Part shown: positions 62,382-64,000 of the stretch, in pieces | Numbering within the stretch: the stretch's first letter is position 1 | Layout of the letters: every line of letters begins with the position of its first letter | Origin: Diphasiastrum complanatum | Lineage: Eukaryota; Streptophyta; Lycopodiopsida; Lycopodiales; Lycopodiaceae | Direction of reading: 5' to 3' | Assembly (NCBI GenBank): GCA_029204225.1 | Contig: CM055095.1 | Coordinates: 51,282,841-51,346,840, forward strand | Length of the DNA stretch: 64,000 nucleotides | Position numbers and translations under genes: made by a program | Notes under the pieces: model-generated | What the model saw: the letters and a program-made list of their open reading frames with translations, nothing else | What the model was told of the DNA's origin: nothing | Database searches by the model: none

Positions 62382-63341
62382 TTGAATTCGAGACCTATAC
62401 AAACTATGAGAAGATCTGATAGACAAAGAAAACCACCAGTAAGGTTTGGTCAAGATATTTCAACAAACATAACCATCAAATTTTGTGGCTTCACGGACGA
62501 ACCTCAACATTCGAAGAAGCCGTTGATGGACCGAATAAAGATCATTGAATTCAAACAATGGAGGACAAAATGTCATCAATGCATAAGAACAATGTATGGA
62601 CACTTGCACCTGTACCTATTAGAAGAAGACCAGTTAAATGCAAGTCGATCTACAAGATCAAAATAGATCCTGATGGAGATAATATCAGATACAAAGCAAG
62701 GTTGGTTGCGATAGGTTTTTCACAAAAATATGGGATCGACTACATTGATAATTTTTCACCAATAGTCAAACACACATCAATTCGCTTATGCAGTGGCTCG
62801 TAATCTCAAAATCCATATTGTGGATGAGAAAACTGCTGTCTTGCATGCAAAATCAGAAGAAGATCTATTCATGGATCAACCACTTGGTTTTATAAGCCAA
62901 GAATATCTAGAATTCGGATGTTACATGAATAAAAACATCTATGATTTGAAACAAGCAGCTAGACAATGGTATAGAACGAAGGACGAAGCACTACGTTCTT
63001 TAGGCTTTGAACCTTTATTCGTCGAGTCGAATGTCTATATCAAACATGTCAAAGGTGAAATTATCATTCTAGTTGTTTATGTTGACGACAGTCTTATCTT
63101 GTCAAGAAAAGAGAAATTGATTTTCGATGTCAAAAGAGACATTTCTGGAATATTCGAGATCACTAATCTAGGAGAAGCAAAAACCTATCTAGGCTTATAG
63201 ATCGAAAGAGACTTTGAAGGTGGCAAGTTGTATCTTCATCAACAAAAGTATACTCAGAAATTCATCAAATATTTCAACATGCTCAAATGCAAATGTGTGC
63301 ATTCTCCCATGATATTGTTGGATTATTCTTCTTCCTACTAG
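62382..63341 (+). pseudogene. pol: Copia reverse transcriptase, copy B, no RNase H
   Basis: '[18 protein letters not shown]', then a frameshift by deletion near 62786 (part of copy A's 'LLFAYVVAHD' is missing), 'DEKTAVLHAKSEEDLFM', 'QAARQWYRTKDEALRSLGF' and 'ILVVYVDDSLILS' (YVDD intact). A stop at 63198 is followed by 'DFEGGKLYLHQQKYT', and coding ends at 'MILLDYSSSY' (63341), the same point as in copy A. Confidence 0.87.
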
Positions 63342-63532
63342 TCAACTAATCGGTTTTAATCTTCATCCATTGTTTATTCAATTCTGCAAATTTTCTCGTG
63401 TTTTTATACAGTCTGCAGCTTTACAAGTGTTTTTACACAGTCTACATAGATAAATGGAATTGACAACAGTGTCGTCTTTTTTGCCTGTCAGGAATCTCGT
63501 GGAAAAATGCAGTGTCACATTTTTTGCATTTT

Positions 63533-63789
63533 AGTGGATCACCAGCCAGCTGGCGATCGCAATCGACAACCTAATTTCTTAGTATAAAAAACTGTTCATA
63601 TTCATACAGTTCCATTATCAAATTATCAGAAGAAGCATTTGAATAGTTAGCTCTCTCTCTCTCTCTCAAGCCTGCGAGCTTGAACAGTCCTGAGCATTTT
63701 AGCTCACTTCTTAGAGTTGTTTTAGAGATTGCTATTGCGCTACTTATTAGCATTGCGCATTAATTCAGACTTCCATTTTTAGTTGCTCA
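63533..63789 (+). other. Non-coding stretch with short (CT)n
   Basis: Differs from copy A after 63532. Holds AGTATAAAAA (about 63580) and a (CT)n run at 63652-63667. Could be a promoter or leader of the following copia fragment. Confidence 0.4.
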
Positions 63790-64000
63790 AAGAATAGCTT
63801 TTTATTTCATTAAACAGAAATCAAAGGCTTTCATCAAATTCCGACAATTCAAAGAGCATGATGAGAATCAAACTGGCAAACGAATCAAAGCACTGAGGTT
63901 GGATAACAGGGGAGAATATATCTCCAATGAATTCAAGGAGTGCAGTCTTAATAACGACATTGAACAACAATACATTGCCTCCTATTCACCTCAGTCAAAT
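63790..64000 (+). pseudogene. pol: Copia integrase fragment, cut by window end
   Basis: An open frame reads 'FIKQKSKAFIKFRQF', 'IKALRLDNRGEYISNEF' (second catalytic Asp, with Arg for the usual Gly after Asn) and 'QQYIASYSPQSN', which stops just before the catalytic Glu at the window edge. It belongs to a copia integrase different from copies A and B. It begins abruptly without the first Asp, so it may be truncated on the left. Confidence 0.8.

Larger units (their letters stand above)
59127..63532 (+). mobile_element. Copia element copy B (defective)
   Basis: Homologous along about 4.4 kb to copy A (46360-50795). It has a mutated PBS, gag, protease/integrase and RT, no RNase H, and many stops. 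Both homology ends are abrupt: at 59127 within an unrelated frame and at 63532 before the purine tract seen in copy A. Confidence 0.85.

Overview
This window is nuclear DNA of a land plant. The evidence is a spliced, two-domain AP2 transcription-factor gene of the AINTEGUMENTA type with GT-AG introns and the family's 9-nt micro-exon, embedded in plant-type Ty1/copia and Ty3/gypsy LTR retrotransposons whose primer-binding sites match plant tRNAs. The species cannot be fixed from sequence alone. The heavy retrotransposon nesting, very long (CT)n/(GA)n arrays and AT-rich background suggest a large TE-rich genome; a fern or other non-model plant is possible but is only inference. There are no bacterial features.

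Layout. 1-3714: AT-rich, no gene seen. 3715-7159: a short copia-type element with both LTRs and a perfect 5-bp target duplication. 7231-7890: a huge GA microsatellite joined to a gypsy integrase scrap. 8087-11880: a decayed minus-strand copia pol. 11966-16646: gene-free with compound CT/CA and GA microsatellites. 16657-18240: a diverged ~150-280 bp repeat array, then GA tracts. 18290-18860: a GC-rich island that probably holds the promoter/first exon of the AP2 gene. 19936-26031: the AP2/ANT-like gene, nine coding exons, 594 aa predicted. It is the only host protein-coding gene I can support.

26032-27400: gene-free with two small tandem duplications. 27401-34103: a decayed minus-strand copia remnant whose right LTR is split by a younger 4.8-kb element (29237-34010; LTRs of 832/833 bp, TSD TGAAA). 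37020-42000: a minus-strand gypsy integrase split by a minus-strand copia element (37264-41214); the gypsy reading frame resumes exactly across the insertion. 42000-46245: AT-rich, with small tandem repeats, a tRNA-derived retroposon with a 15-bp duplication and a hairpin cluster. 46246-50838 and 59127-63532: two related copies of one copia family that both end before RNase H. 51238 to about 58500: a gypsy element with 5' LTR, PBS, multi-knuckle gag, degenerate protease, no reverse transcriptase, and an uninterrupted integrase. 63790-64000: the start of a further copia integrase, cut by the window end.

The retroelements form a stratigraphy: insertions into insertions give relative ages, and most pol genes carry stops, frameshifts or lost catalytic residues. 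The AP2 gene would act alone as a DNA-binding regulator of meristem or organ growth. I found no multi-gene undescribed system. The most interesting items are the defective or non-autonomous elements, the retroposon at 44558, the hairpin cluster at 45051, and the repeat/GA/GC structure in front of the AP2 gene.
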